Shown in pieces: positions 1 through 8,356 of a stretch of 48,534 bases of DNA. Source of the stretch: CAYILR01 sp964364175. Its GTDB lineage: Bacteria; Bdellovibrionota; UBA1018. Position 1 is the stretch's first letter; each line of letters opens with the position of its first letter. The position numbers were made by a program, and so were the translations under genes. The DNA is taken from contig CAYILR010000034.1 of assembly GCA_964364175.1 (NCBI GenBank), positions 1-48,534 on the forward strand, written 5' to 3'. A model generated the notes under the pieces. It did not search any database. It was not told the origin of the DNA and saw only the letters and a program-made list of their open reading frames with translations.

Positions 1-16
1 TTTTAGGTGCACCGCT

Positions 17-73
17 TCAGCCACTGCTCGCATAATCAGGCTGAACAGTTACCTCAATTTTAACTTTTTTCAT
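17..73 (-). CDS. Possible 18-residue peptide ORF
   Basis: A very short ORF begins 11 nt after the stop of the metallopeptidase-like gene and reads MKKVKIEVTVQPDYASSG. A GAGGA Shine-Dalgarno-like sequence lies 5 nt before its ATG, which is the only reason to list it. It has no recognisable domain. It could be the start of a downstream gene broken by a frameshift near the window edge, or chance. The sequence beyond base 1 is not visible. Confidence 0.2.
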   Translation of the reverse strand: MKKVKIEVTVQPDYASSG

Positions 74-84
74 TTCCGTCCTCA

Positions 85-2199
85 CTACTGAGCAAAAGGC
101 TCTAGTCGATAAGTGTACTGCACGTCCTGTCCGGCCTGCGGAGCCATGACAGGTCCGCTGCCTTGGATCACACCACTACCCGGAGCGATCTTGATGTATC
201 CAGCTCCGTAGTTCCCAATCAACCACGGGAATATATAAAAGTACCCTGTGTAGGTCCGACCTCTGGGGCAGTAAAACGTCACAGGAATCGGCTTGTCCAA
301 GGGATGTTGAATCGCACCATTGAGCATTCGGCCATTGGGGATATTGGTCGTATGATAGGGATACAGACCGATCGTACCGATTTTTTTGAGAGTGGGCCCG
401 GCAAACGAAAGTGTCTCTGATTTCGAAGCAGTGCAATCGCCCGATTGAGCATTGTAAGTATATCCCACTTGCAACGAAGTCAGGTTGAATCGCCCCGGCA
501 TGTGGGTTCCGCCGCCACCTTTGCTGTCGCGGGATTCCGCTTCGAACCAAACGTTGGCGTCGGTCGTGATGGAGGAGTAGCTGGTTCCGCTGCCTGTTTT
601 CATCGAACCGGTGACTTTTCCTTTGTAAGCAAAACATCCTAGGTTTGTGGATTTCACTTCGGTGCGTAAATCGACGCTCCCGCCGTCTTTGTGATCAAAA
701 TTCGTGTAAATCAGAACGATTTTTTTGATGCGCTCGTCCTTCATGTCGAAGCAGAGTTCCTTGTCTTGCATCTGAGAGTTCCAGTCTTCGACCTTCCATC
801 CCTTGCTTTCGTACTGCACGAGAGCCTTCAGAGAAATCTGATCTTTCTGAAAGAAGTGCGCCATGCTCACCGAAAACGATCGTACGTCAGTCCCTGCTGG
901 AATCGAGTAGGCCAAGTATTTTCGAGTCAACGGGAGGAGTGTAAATTCTTTTTTGTCCCGAAAATCACCCGAGGCTGCTTGAATCAGGATGGGTTTGACT
1001 TGCACTTCTTGGGCCTTGGATTCGTAGGGAGTTTCTGGAAAGCTATCCCATTCCAAAAAACTCTCTTCGTTCGGGAGTTGATTCCACTCTTTGCGAGCAA
1101 AATCGGGGAAAACTTTTTTGAATCCGCCAGGAAGAGCGGCATCAACCGCTTCGTACGGATGTTTACCGGACATTGCGGAATAGATTCCTTGAATCAAATC
1201 CGAACTCAACTCATGCACCAGATAATAATAAAAAGTCCAAGTCGCATACGATTCCGCCTTGAGCGAAATCCAACCGTGACGTGCCCAGAGATTCCAGTCG
1301 TGCTCGTACTGGCTGGAGGAATCCCAGTGATCCTCGGACCATTTGGCGGTGCCTTCGCCCACAGGATAGGTCTCGACGTGTCCGCTGACTTTGGGGAAAG
1401 CAAACTGCACCAAGTGCATCATCTCGTGCATGAGGATGCTTTTTACGCGGCGATCAGGGAGATTCTTATTGCTGTCAAAAACAATAAACCCCGGAGTCGC
1501 TGCGTTCGTCTCAGGATCTTTGTACGAAGCCGCATAGGCTCGAAAGGTTGTATTGTTGCGAGCATTAATCGGAATGATGTAAATATCGATTTTGTTGTTG
1601 CCACCGTTGCCGATCGTGACGGTTTTGCCGCCCTTGATTTTGTATTCGTAGGATTCTCCGTCATCAGGGAGAGGACCTCTGCCCATGAGCGTGGTGAGTT
1701 TTCGGATCACTTCGGGCGATGCATCTCGGATGGCCTTGGCATAACGTTCGCCGTTGGGATCATTGAAGAGATACCAGACTTTGGTTTCCGTAGTCTCAAA
1801 CCAGAGCCAGTTCGGATCGGGGTGGGGTGCGGGCAGGTCTCCGTCGGCAGGCAATCCAACGCCGTCAGCAATTCCTTGAACATACGCAGGCGGAGCGACG
1901 AGGCGGAGTGCCTGGCGTTGTTCTTGCGGAGAGAGTTCGTCCATGACGTGCGCGAGCCTGGTGGTGTGCAAGTCGTTTTCACTGACGAGCTCGGGCGGTG
2001 TCGACGGATTGCCGCGATATTGTGCGGGAAGAGATGAGTCGCCCCACATGGCCAGTGCATTATAGAGTACGGTTTCCGCAGATGTAATTTCTCCCTTGAG
2101 TCGGGCCTCCTCGAGCAAGTCAAAGGGGCTACGGTCAGAGTCAGCAGCCCATGCAGTGAGGGACCCAAAAAACAGGCTGAGCACTAAGAATTTTTGCAT
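85..2199 (-). CDS. Secreted zinc-metallopeptidase-like protein (HEMMH)
   Basis: A 704-residue protein with a clear Sec signal peptide (cleavage near AWA-AD, residue 19), so it is exported to the periplasm, outer membrane or outside. Residues 258-262 read HEMMH, a fit to the HExxH zinc-binding site of gluzincin peptidases. About 20 residues on, an EGTAKWSED segment (281-290) supplies acidic residues that could be the third ligand. I do not recognise the family beyond this. The C-terminal third (about residues 480-700) is rich in aromatic and Gly/Ser residues, as in beta-sandwich modules, and holds several cysteines. It is transcribed alone, divergently from the glycosidase gene. Peptidase activity is inferred from the motif; a catalytically dead relative is possible. 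Confidence 0.6.
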   Translation of the reverse strand: MQKFLVLSLFFGSLTAWAADSDRSPFDLLEEARLKGEITSAETVLYNALAMWGDSSLPAQYRGNPSTPPELVSENDLHTTRLAHVMDELSPQEQRQALRLVAPPAYVQGIADGVGLPADGDLPAPHPDPNWLWFETTETKVWYLFNDPNGERYAKAIRDASPEVIRKLTTLMGRGPLPDDGESYEYKIKGGKTVTIGNGGNNKIDIYIIPINARNNTTFRAYAASYKDPETNAATPGFIVFDSNKNLPDRRVKSILMHEMMHLVQFAFPKVSGHVETYPVGEGTAKWSEDHWDSSSQYEHDWNLWARHGWISLKAESYATWTFYYYLVHELSSDLIQGIYSAMSGKHPYEAVDAALPGGFKKVFPDFARKEWNQLPNEESFLEWDSFPETPYESKAQEVQVKPILIQAASGDFRDKKEFTLLPLTRKYLAYSIPAGTDVRSFSVSMAHFFQKDQISLKALVQYESKGWKVEDWNSQMQDKELCFDMKDERIKKIVLIYTNFDHKDGGSVDLRTEVKSTNLGCFAYKGKVTGSMKTGSGTSYSSITTDANVWFEAESRDSKGGGGTHMPGRFNLTSLQVGYTYNAQSGDCTASKSETLSFAGPTLKKIGTIGLYPYHTTNIPNGRMLNGAIQHPLDKPIPVTFYCPRGRTYTGYFYIFPWLIGNYGAGYIKIAPGSGVIQGSGPVMAPQAGQDVQYTYRLEPFAQ

Positions 2200-2270
2200 G
2201 GAGGCATCGTAGCACGACCTGAAGAGTTGCGCTGTTTGATTTTTTAACCATCCGCGTGCATCATCAAGAC

Positions 2271-3407
2271 ATGATGAAAATCAAGGATGGTTTTCTGGTC
2301 GGGCTAGCCCTGCAGTTGATGTTTTCGATTCATGCCATTGCTGGGGCAATTGATCCAGACGCGACGGCGCAAACCAAGAAACTTCTCAGCAATCTTCACC
2401 AGGTTTCTGGGAAAGGGATATTGCTGGGGCAGCAGCACGCCACCTTGCAGGGCATGAACTGGGTCAATAAAAAACGCTGCGATATTTACGAAGTCTCGGG
2501 CCAATACCCAGTCGTGAATGGATGGGATTTTGGAGATTTTAGAGAAATTCCCAAAGAGGGGATCTCGTACTCCAAAATGCTTGAGCAGGTGAGGGTGGTT
2601 CATCGCAGTGGCGGAATCAACACTTTTACTTGGCATATGTGGAACCCAGTGACGGGCGGGAATTTTTACGATGTGACTCCTGCTGTGCGCGAAATCCTGC
2701 CAGGTGGATCCAAGAACTCATTTTATCTTTCTAGGCTAGAACTGCTGGCCAAAACCGTGTTGAAACTCAAAGACGACTCAGGTGCGGCCATTCCGATTAT
2801 TTTCAGACCGTTTCATGAATCGGACGGAACTCATTTCTGGTGGGGCAAAACGGAGTGCACACGCGAAGAGTTCATTCAACTTTGGCGCTACACTGTAAAT
2901 ACGCTGCGCAATCAATTTCACGTGCATCAGTTTCTGTACGCGTTTTCGATCAGCGATTTTCAGTCTGAACCCGATTTCCTGGATCGATATCCTGGAGACG
3001 AGTACGTCGATATCCTGGGCCAAGACAATTATATCGAATTGAACTATAACCCTTGGGGTCCGGGCGCTCCCGCAGAGAGGGATCGTCTCAGGAGCGAACT
3101 CAAACGCAAATTAGGGATCATGGTAGGTTTGGCTCAGGCGCGAGGCAAGGTCTCGGCTTTGACCGAGTTTGGACCGTTCAAAGTACCTCAGGCTGATTTT
3201 TGGACGACACGATTCATGGATCCAATTTTAGCAGACGCACGAGCTAGTCAGATTTCGTATGCCATGCTGTGGCGCAATCGATCTGAGGCCGAGTACTTTG
3301 GGCCTTATGCAGGGCATTTTTCGGTGCCCGATTTTCAAAAAATGGCCACCTATCCGCAGGCTTGGTTCTTGGATCAGTGGATTAGGCAAACCCGCTCGTC
3401 GCGCTAG
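2271..3407 (+). CDS. Secreted GH26-family beta-mannanase-like glycosidase
   Basis: A glycoside hydrolase family 26 protein, a family that mostly cleaves beta-1,4-mannan and some mixed-linkage glucans by a retaining mechanism. The two family signatures are present: FRPFHE, whose Glu is the acid/base (about residue 183), and LTEFGPF, whose Glu is the nucleophile (about residue 299). The early GQQHATLQG and FTWHMWNP segments also fit the family's (beta/alpha)8 barrel. A signal peptide ends near AIAG-A, so the enzyme is exported. I placed the start at an ATG (two ATGs in tandem, 2271 and 2274); an in-frame GTG at 2256 is the alternative. No good Shine-Dalgarno is visible for any of them. The true substrate cannot be read from the sequence. 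Confidence 0.85.
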   Translation: MMKIKDGFLVGLALQLMFSIHAIAGAIDPDATAQTKKLLSNLHQVSGKGILLGQQHATLQGMNWVNKKRCDIYEVSGQYPVVNGWDFGDFREIPKEGISYSKMLEQVRVVHRSGGINTFTWHMWNPVTGGNFYDVTPAVREILPGGSKNSFYLSRLELLAKTVLKLKDDSGAAIPIIFRPFHESDGTHFWWGKTECTREEFIQLWRYTVNTLRNQFHVHQFLYAFSISDFQSEPDFLDRYPGDEYVDILGQDNYIELNYNPWGPGAPAERDRLRSELKRKLGIMVGLAQARGKVSALTEFGPFKVPQADFWTTRFMDPILADARASQISYAMLWRNRSEAEYFGPYAGHFSVPDFQKMATYPQAWFLDQWIRQTRSSR

Positions 3408-3545
3408 CTCGTTAAACTCTTGTCGCTTATCTCCTGTGCTCAAGGAGGCGGAGGACCAAACGGTTTATGCAATGACCCTAGATCTGTTCGGGTTGATGAA
3501 ATAGAGCAGAAAATCGACTCCAGCACGAACTAGTAAATGGGTCAT

Positions 3546-3581
3546 TTTACGAATTGTAGAATTGACTTTACAAAACGTAAA
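3546..3581 (+). promoter_or_regulatory. Two tandem dyads (operator candidate) before the DUF4143 ATPase
   Basis: Two copies of TTTAC-N5-GTA(A/G)A lie in tandem, the second a perfect dyad (TTTAC AAAAC GTAAA). Their centres (3553 and 3574) are 21 bp apart, two helical turns, so a dimeric repressor could bind both on one DNA face. The second dyad overlaps the predicted -35 box. The rest of the 194-bp gap before it (3408-3545) shows no gene and no clear terminator. Confidence 0.45.
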
Positions 3582-3595
3582 AAATGTCTTAACTT
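3567..3595 (+). promoter_or_regulatory. Candidate sigma70 promoter of the DUF4143 ATPase
   Basis: TTTACA and TAACTT are separated by 17 bp, and the -10 ends only 6 nt before the ATG. The transcript would start at or next to the start codon. An alternative -35 (TTGACT at 3562) gives a similar start. The -10 match is mediocre, so this is tentative. Confidence 0.35.
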
Positions 3596-3601
3596 ACTGG
3601 T

Positions 3602-4762
3602 ATGAAAGGTTTTTGTCGATCCATACAAGCTAAGATTCAGTCTCGTCTTGCCGAAAATGAACCTCTGATTCAAGTGGTGATCGGTCCACGCCAAGTGGGC
3701 AAAACCACCGCAATTCGCCAGGCGGCACCGAACGCCTATTACCAAACAGCGGATTCACCTACACCATACATGCCCGATGTGATTGAGCAGTGGTGGAAGG
3801 AGGCCCTCCTTACTCCGCAAAAGGTTCTTGTAATTGATGAGGTTCAAAAAATTGAAGGTTGGGCGGAGGTCATCAAGAAGCTTTGGGATAGTCATGGTTC
3901 GACACTCAAAGTGATCCTTTCAGGAAGCGCAGCTCTCTCAATTGAGAAAAACCTCAAAGAGTCGCTTGCAGGTCGCTATGAATTGATCCGTGCACAGCAC
4001 TGGAATTGGAACGAAGCGAGTTTGGGAATGGGGCTTTCGTTAGAACAATATATTGAGTTTGGATGCTACCCGGGGGCCGTCAGATATCTTTCTGAGATCT
4101 CTCGTTGGTCCGACTACGTCAAAGATTCAATTGTTGAGCCCGTGATTGGGAGAGACATTCTCCAGTTGCACCCGGTTGAAAACCCAGCCCTCTTAAGACA
4201 AGTGTTTGGATTTTGTGTTTCGATCCCTGCACAAGTGATTTCACTCAATAAGCTACAGGGGCAGCTCAATGATCGAGGCGCGATTGCGACTCTTCAGCAC
4301 TATCTCAATTTACTCGAAAAAGCCTTTTTGGTGACTGGGGTTCAAAAGTATTCTCCGTCACCCTTGCGCACCCGAGCGAGCAGTCCTAAAATTGTTTTGC
4401 GTGATAACGGTTTGCTCAGGGCTTTTGAGAGACCTTTGTTGACAAATTTATCTCCAGAGAGAAAGGGCCGCTACTTTGAGAATTTAGTGATTTCTAGATT
4501 CATCGAGGCAGGGTGGCAAGTGTATTATTGGAACGATCGCAACTTGGACGTCGATTTGGTTGTAGAGGGCCCTCAGGGAGAAAACTGGGCCATTGAGGTA
4601 AAAACAACTGCAAATTTTTCCCAAAAAGATCTTTCGGGTCTAAAAACTTTTTGTCAAAGAAACAAACATTTCCAACCCAAGCTAGTGGTTCTCGAACCGG
4701 TGCAAAAAAAACTGCACGATGTGGAGTGTTTGGAGGTCGATCAGATCTTGTCGCTGGGCTAG
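3602..4762 (+). CDS. AAA+ ATPase of the AAA_14/DUF4143 family
   Basis: A 386-residue P-loop ATPase. The N-terminal AAA_14 domain has Walker A GPRQVGKT (28-35), Walker B VLVIDE (75-80) and a sensor-like LSGSAAL segment (about 107-112). The C-terminal DUF4143 part contains NLDVDLVVE followed by AIEVKTT, a PD-(D/E)xK nuclease-fold signature with the Asp and E-x-K residues in place. Proteins of this architecture occur in many scattered copies in bacterial genomes and their cellular role is not established. It stands alone behind a two-dyad operator, and a Shine-Dalgarno is lacking. It appears full length and intact, unlike the related ATPase gene at the other end of the window. Confidence 0.85.
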   Translation: MKGFCRSIQAKIQSRLAENEPLIQVVIGPRQVGKTTAIRQAAPNAYYQTADSPTPYMPDVIEQWWKEALLTPQKVLVIDEVQKIEGWAEVIKKLWDSHGSTLKVILSGSAALSIEKNLKESLAGRYELIRAQHWNWNEASLGMGLSLEQYIEFGCYPGAVRYLSEISRWSDYVKDSIVEPVIGRDILQLHPVENPALLRQVFGFCVSIPAQVISLNKLQGQLNDRGAIATLQHYLNLLEKAFLVTGVQKYSPSPLRTRASSPKIVLRDNGLLRAFERPLLTNLSPERKGRYFENLVISRFIEAGWQVYYWNDRNLDVDLVVEGPQGENWAIEVKTTANFSQKDLSGLKTFCQRNKHFQPKLVVLEPVQKKLHDVECLEVDQILSLG

Positions 4763-4785
4763 TGCGGGGCTTTGCACGCACTTTT
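4761..4785 (+). terminator. Weak intrinsic-terminator-like hairpin
   Basis: AGTGCG pairs with CGCACT across a 10-nt loop and is followed by TTTT directly after the ATPase stop. The stem is short and the U-run is brief. It runs up to the stop codon of the convergent DUF502 gene. Confidence 0.3.
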
Positions 4786-5438
4786 CACCCCCGCCGGCCA
4801 TGTGATTTCCCTTCTACTACGCCCAAAGATAAAATGGTCTTGAAGGCTTCTTCGACGGTCATGTGACTTTCGCGAACTTGCGCCTCAGCCACGATTAAAT
4901 AAAAACCTGACGTCGGATTCGGGGTCGTCGGAACATAGAGTTTAAGACTGGGCTCGGTAAATATTTGGTCCTGAATGCTGCCCGTGACGAAAGCCAGGGT
5001 CCAACAGCCCGCTCTGGGATATTCAACGTAAACGACTCGGCTGAACTGCTTGCCACCGTTCGAGGCCATGGTTCTGAGAAGTTGGTCGAGTGCACCATAA
5101 ACACTGCGAATCAGCGGGATTCTCTGGATGATTGCCTCAGAGACGAACTCCAGGATTTTTCTTCCCAGAATTTGTTTGGAAATCCATCCCAGAAAAGAAA
5201 TCGCGAGAGCTAGGATGAAAATGCTCACCAGCGTAAAAAAAAAGTGAATCAATGAAATCAATGCTGAGCTATCAATGTAACTTTCGGGCTGCCAACCGTC
5301 GGGCAGAATGGTGTGAATCCCCCAAAGCATACGCAAAGCGCTGCCCATGATCCAAGCAATCACCGCAAACGGAATCGCGACCAGTGTGCCTGCGAAGAAG
5401 TGATCCCGGACAATGCTGATTCTGGAGAAAACCTTCAT
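4785..5438 (-). CDS. DUF502-family inner-membrane protein
   Basis: A 217-residue membrane protein of the DUF502 family. It has two hydrophobic spans (about residues 13-35 and 60-86) and then a soluble domain carrying the family's most conserved stretch, YVPTTPNPTSGF, near residue 175. A charged loop YVEYPRAGCW precedes it. The biochemical function of DUF502 is not established; members are thought to be envelope proteins. The gene is divergent from the DUF2461 gene (58 bp between starts) and convergent with the ATPase gene. No Shine-Dalgarno is obvious before its ATG. Confidence 0.8.
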   Translation of the reverse strand: MKVFSRISIVRDHFFAGTLVAIPFAVIAWIMGSALRMLWGIHTILPDGWQPESYIDSSALISLIHFFFTLVSIFILALAISFLGWISKQILGRKILEFVSEAIIQRIPLIRSVYGALDQLLRTMASNGGKQFSRVVYVEYPRAGCWTLAFVTGSIQDQIFTEPSLKLYVPTTPNPTSGFYLIVAEAQVRESHMTVEEAFKTILSLGVVEGKSHGRRG

Positions 5439-5496
5439 ACGGATCTTTAGTTATCACTAGTTTGCAAAAGAGTCGATTTTAGCTAAGGTGCCCCCC

Positions 5497-6270
5497 ATGG
5501 CAGGTTTCAATTCCAAAACATTCTCGTTCCTCAAAAGTCTGGTGCGCAACACTCGCCCCCCAAAAACCGTACTTCAGGGCAAAAAATGGTTTGAGGTCCA
5601 TCAAAAGGAATACGAAGCCGCAGTCAAAACCCCCTGCAATGAAGTTTTGCGCGACATTCAAAAAAAAATCGGGGACCAAGCTCAGGGCTATCGATTTCCA
5701 AAATCAGGGTTTGGACGGCTGTATCGAGATCCGCGAAAAGCCTCCGAGGAAGGCCCATTTAAGGATTGGACGGGGGCCCATATCGCACCTCCTTCGGATT
5801 CGATGTACGAACATCCTCCTGGGGTTTGGTTTCAGATTGGTGCTGCTAAGGACGATGTTTTTGTGTCGGGTGGACTTTACATGCCTTCGGCTACGCAACT
5901 CCGAAAAATTCGCACTGCATTTGCAACCCACGCGTTTTGGCTGAAACGTTGGGAATCTTTTCTTCAATCCAAAAAAATCACATCCCGATTCGACAAGGAT
6001 CACGGTGACAGTCTCAAAACTTATCCGCGAGCCTACGGACCGGATCACCCGCAGATCAAGTGGTTGAAAATGACTCAGTTTTACTTATGGCGGCCTTATA
6101 CTCACCAACAAGCAACAGCATCCGACTTCAGTGCGAAGATTGCTTCTGATATGGTTTATATTTTGGAGTTCAATCAGTTGATTCAAGAGGCATTAGATCA
6201 TCGAGCGGAGGCTTCCGAAAAAGTCCAATTAGATTCCTTTAAAACCCGGCACCAGGCTTTTGATTTCTAA
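5497..6270 (+). CDS. DUF2461 (TIGR02453) family protein
   Basis: A soluble protein of about 257 residues matching DUF2461. The family hallmarks are visible: an early GKKWFEVHQKEYE segment, then FGRLYRDPRKA, a short EGPFKDWTGAH stretch, and PGVWFQIG with VSGGLYMP. The function of this widespread family is unknown. I chose the ATG at 5497 because AAGG lies 9 nt upstream; a GTG 9 bp earlier would put the start inside that ribosome-binding site. Its TAA abuts the ATG of the methyltransferase gene with no spacer, so the two are almost certainly co-transcribed. Confidence 0.8.
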   Translation: MAGFNSKTFSFLKSLVRNTRPPKTVLQGKKWFEVHQKEYEAAVKTPCNEVLRDIQKKIGDQAQGYRFPKSGFGRLYRDPRKASEEGPFKDWTGAHIAPPSDSMYEHPPGVWFQIGAAKDDVFVSGGLYMPSATQLRKIRTAFATHAFWLKRWESFLQSKKITSRFDKDHGDSLKTYPRAYGPDHPQIKWLKMTQFYLWRPYTHQQATASDFSAKIASDMVYILEFNQLIQEALDHRAEASEKVQLDSFKTRHQAFDF

Positions 6271-6957
6271 ATGGGATTTATTGAGTACTCAAAAAAAATC
6301 GATTCGGTGAGATTTGATTCTGTTGAGCTGTCGATCGAATCTCTTTTGAGTCTGGATCAGACGATTGACGAACTTTTTCTGTATCTTGAAAAAAAAGGCA
6401 ATCCATCTTTGCTCGAAACGCTCTGCCCCTATTTTGGCACCCTCTGGCCTGCGGCCCGTGGACTCTCCGAATACCTGGTGCAGCTGGGACCCTCGCTTCT
6501 GTCGCAAAAATCCGTGCTCGAAATCGGATGCGGGCTGGCCATCCCCAGCATGGTTTGCGCAAAATTGGGAGCGCAGGTGACTGCTACGGATTTTCACCCC
6601 GACATTCTTGAATTTTTGGATTCTAATTTGAGACGGAACCAGATCCAGGAAGTCCACTACGTCGAAGCCGATTGGCAAAAAGAGGTCTCTGATCTGGGTA
6701 CTTTTGATTGGGTGGTGGGAAGTGATATTTTGTATGAACGCGCGCATCCAGCGGAAGTTTCTCGCGCATTGACTCGGCATTTGAACCCGAATGGCAGGTT
6801 GATCCTTGCTGATCCGGGCAGGCCCTACTTGCAACCCTTCGTCGATGAGATGAAAAAAATCGGATTTGATCATCAGCTCAAAATCAAAAATTCCGGACAA
6901 GAAATCTTTGTTTTCGAATTTAGCTTGAGTTCAACTACAGAGCAAAAGTCAGGGTAG
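6271..6957 (+). CDS. Class I SAM-dependent methyltransferase (METTL21/PF10294-like)
   Basis: A 228-residue Rossmann-fold methyltransferase. Motif I, VLEIGCGLAIPS (about residues 76-87), binds S-adenosylmethionine. An acidic TATDFHPD follows at the end of beta-2, and DWVVGSDILYE (about 150-160) is the motif IV region whose D-x-x-Y pattern is typical of the METTL21/nicotinamide-methyltransferase-like protein lysine methyltransferase group. The target is unknown. The ATG follows the DUF2461 stop directly, so translation is probably coupled. The 3' end overlaps the convergent outer-membrane-protein gene by 23 bp. Confidence 0.75.
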   Translation: MGFIEYSKKIDSVRFDSVELSIESLLSLDQTIDELFLYLEKKGNPSLLETLCPYFGTLWPAARGLSEYLVQLGPSLLSQKSVLEIGCGLAIPSMVCAKLGAQVTATDFHPDILEFLDSNLRRNQIQEVHYVEADWQKEVSDLGTFDWVVGSDILYERAHPAEVSRALTRHLNPNGRLILADPGRPYLQPFVDEMKKIGFDHQLKIKNSGQEIFVFEFSLSSTTEQKSG

Positions 6958-8356
6958 CGCCGCCGCCATAAATTTTTCCGCCGGTTTCGTATCCGGGGGC
7001 TCCGATTTTGAGATCGCCGCTTCCTGCACCGAGTTCATCGCCTGGAGTTTTGCGAATCACTTGTTTCACGAGGCTCTGGTACTGCCCGTAAACATCCACA
7101 CCCCAGGGGATTGCATGCCCCAGGAGGTTTTGGAATTTGATCCCAAATCCAAGCGACACGATGTGCTTGTCCGGATCCAGGTAGTTACCTGCACCCGTGG
7201 GCAATGCACTGAAAATTCCTTGTCGATAGGAATAACCCGCACGCGTCGTGTATCGATTGCTCTCACCAAAATAAACTTCGTGTCCGATGCGAGGAACCCA
7301 GATATTTCGGAGCGGATATTTAAGCGCCAAGCCTGGCGAAATATTGATTCCGCAGTTGGCACTGCCGCAGCCTGAAGTTCTGGGATCCAGGACCTCAACA
7401 GCGGGAGCTTGGAAATCCTTCCAAACTTCGTAATCCACCTGAGCAATCAAACGTGTTTGAGAAGTATAAAGCACGCTGCTTCCCACTTCCAAACTCATCG
7501 GGTCATAGAAGAAGGCCGAGGTTCCCGAGAAATTAAAATCAAGTCCGACAAACGAATTCCCGAACGCACGCGCTGACGATTGCAGATCGAGATAATTCGA
7601 AGATTTCAACGGCATACGAAAAACTACACCGGACGTAAAAACCTGCTCTTTGCTGGTGTAAAAAATCCCGCCATAGGGAGAAGCCTTGGGCTTCATGCTG
7701 GCGATGAATCGCATGGTCGAGGGATGGTTTGCCCCCGATTGCAAAAACACCGTCGCCCGGCTGGTTACTGAAAATCCGATTTGCATCCCAGCACCCACCG
7801 AAAGCCCTGTGATCGGCTCAACTGCCAAACCCGCATGGATCCGTGGTCTTTGCTGACGTGCTCGATAGAGAACGTACTCAGGAATCAGCGGCTCACCGGT
7901 ATCGAGGTAAGCCACCTGGCTCACGGGCAAAAATGTCGTCACCCCGGCCGAAAGATTCCACAATGAGGGAGCAATCAGCAGATTGGCTCCAATGGCCTGC
8001 CCCAAAACATTGCGATAGCTGGTATCCACATTGTCCCTGCGAAACTGATCAGAAATGTAGGCGTTTTCGACAACGACGTTTTTGATGGGAGTAAACTGAT
8101 GGATCTGTCCTTGACCACTCAACCCCAAATTAAATCGACCACTGGAGTGTTGCGTGAGTCGAGCCGGGTTAAAAAATGCAGCGAAAGATTCATCTCCCCA
8201 AGCAGCTCCAGCTCCACCGATGGCTTGCGCGCGTGCGCCCCAGGCATCCGGATCGGCTTGCGCTGCTGACACGGTTCCTAGGCTGATGATTGCTGCAACT
8301 AAGACGCTGATTCGACTTTTTGTAAGGCTAAAAATAACTGGCTCCAATCTTCCCAT
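6935..8356 (-). CDS. FadL/OmpP1-like outer-membrane beta-barrel protein
   Basis: A 473-residue protein with a signal peptide (hydrophobic segment about 17-32, cleavage near AQA-D). Just after it comes the FadL-like pattern AQAIGGAGAAWGDESFAAFFNPA, in which the N-terminal segment plugs the barrel and the NPA motif is conserved. Alternating amphipathic beta strands fill the rest and the chain ends in GGGATLTFAL, as many outer-membrane barrels do. FadL-type proteins let hydrophobic substrates cross the outer membrane; the substrate here is unknown. Two nearby cysteines (CGSANCG, about residue 345) could form a loop disulfide. The start overlaps the end of rsmA by 58 bp, so it is the last gene of the pal-tsaD-rsmA operon and may depend on coupled translation. 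Confidence 0.7.
   Translation of the reverse strand: MGRLEPVIFSLTKSRISVLVAAIISLGTVSAAQADPDAWGARAQAIGGAGAAWGDESFAAFFNPARLTQHSSGRFNLGLSGQGQIHQFTPIKNVVVENAYISDQFRRDNVDTSYRNVLGQAIGANLLIAPSLWNLSAGVTTFLPVSQVAYLDTGEPLIPEYVLYRARQQRPRIHAGLAVEPITGLSVGAGMQIGFSVTSRATVFLQSGANHPSTMRFIASMKPKASPYGGIFYTSKEQVFTSGVVFRMPLKSSNYLDLQSSARAFGNSFVGLDFNFSGTSAFFYDPMSLEVGSSVLYTSQTRLIAQVDYEVWKDFQAPAVEVLDPRTSGCGSANCGINISPGLALKYPLRNIWVPRIGHEVYFGESNRYTTRAGYSYRQGIFSALPTGAGNYLDPDKHIVSLGFGIKFQNLLGHAIPWGVDVYGQYQSLVKQVIRKTPGDELGAGSGDLKIGAPGYETGGKIYGGGATLTFAL

Noticed and set aside
691..2037. 448-codon open frame opposite the metallopeptidase-like gene
   Set aside because: It is antisense to a protein with a signal peptide and motif; its own product has no domain and no ribosome-binding site.
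5439..5496. Leaderless promoter for the DUF502 gene (TCGACT-17-TAACTA)
   Set aside because: Both boxes match the consensus poorly, so I did not count it with the other leaderless candidates.
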